DNA of 64,000 nt from Kappaphycus alvarezii (taxonomy: Eukaryota > Rhodophyta > Florideophyceae > Gigartinales > Solieriaceae). Positions 63,965-64,000 of the stretch are shown in pieces (position 1 is the first letter of the stretch; every line of letters begins with the position of its first letter). A program made the position numbers and the translations under genes. The notes below the pieces were generated by a model. It saw nothing but the letters and a program-made list of their open reading frames with translations, ran no database searches and was not told where the DNA came from. The stretch spans positions 62,001 to 126,000 of the forward strand of contig NADL03000082.1 in NCBI GenBank assembly GCA_002205965.3, given 5' to 3'.

Positions 63965-64000
63965 ATCTCGGAAGACTGTTTCCTGCAAAAGACAATCCGC

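Noticed and set aside
1-64000. tRNA, rRNA, CRISPR or operon signals
   Set aside because: No cloverleaf with a matching acceptor end, no rRNA core motif, no regularly spaced direct-repeat array beyond the promoter element and minisatellites; gene style is eukaryotic.

Overview
This is eukaryotic DNA: a graveyard of retrotransposons with a few host-like genes between them. The genes have no visible spliceosomal introns. A type II carbohydrate sulfotransferase, a fragment of an RPUSD6-like (plant/algal) pseudouridine synthase and the extreme LTR load fit a red macroalga of the Chondrus type. That taxonomic guess is inference from gene content and was not checked by search. There are no operons, CRISPR arrays, rRNAs or tRNAs that I can see.

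Layout. 0-3.3 kb: a non-LTR reverse transcriptase relic, then a 1.5-kb LTR that carries an acidic reading frame. 3.4-4.3 kb: a dead casein kinase 1 (CK1)-like gene. 4.9-8.6 kb: a reverse-strand LTR with the same acidic frame, then broken PAF-acetylhydrolase-like and RPUSD6-like genes. 9.4-12.7 kb: more LTRs. 13,491-20,962: a complete Ty3/gypsy element with paired LTRs and a CTGTT target-site duplication, carrying gag, protease, RT, RNase H, integrase and an unusual extra ORF built from two repeats of one unknown domain. 21.2-22.4 kb: an intact CK1-like gene on the minus strand. 24-30 kb: solo LTRs, a nested MITE and retroelement relics. 31.9-36 kb: a decayed Ty1/copia element primed by a half-tRNA-type site. 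37-39 kb: a decayed PIF/Harbinger transposon. 40.1-41.0 kb: an intact sulfotransferase. 42-50.7 kb: relics of gypsy elements (one with a chromodomain), LTRs and an unknown protein family. 51.7-53.2 kb: a solo LTR whose boundaries are fixed by its target-site duplication and which contains a nearly open acidic gene. 53.7-59.2 kb: an inverted duplicate of the 12.3-23.9 kb CK1 region, with a second intact CK1-like gene. 59.2-63 kb: LTR nested in LTR, and a last acidic-ORF relic.

How the parts relate. One LTR superfamily dominates. Its 3' half (TATATAAG box, R-U5, CCCCTATCA end) is constant, while its 5' half (U3) comes in at least three versions. Two of these encode an acidic protein with its own upstream TATA-like box, and I can trace 11 copies of that protein. 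The autonomous gypsy element uses the short U3 that lacks it. A transactivator-like role for the acidic protein is the most interesting inference here. The two CK1 genes share a promoter containing four copies of a 17-bp CACAYGYGYTTRTCACA element with identical 30/35/35-bp spacing in both copies.
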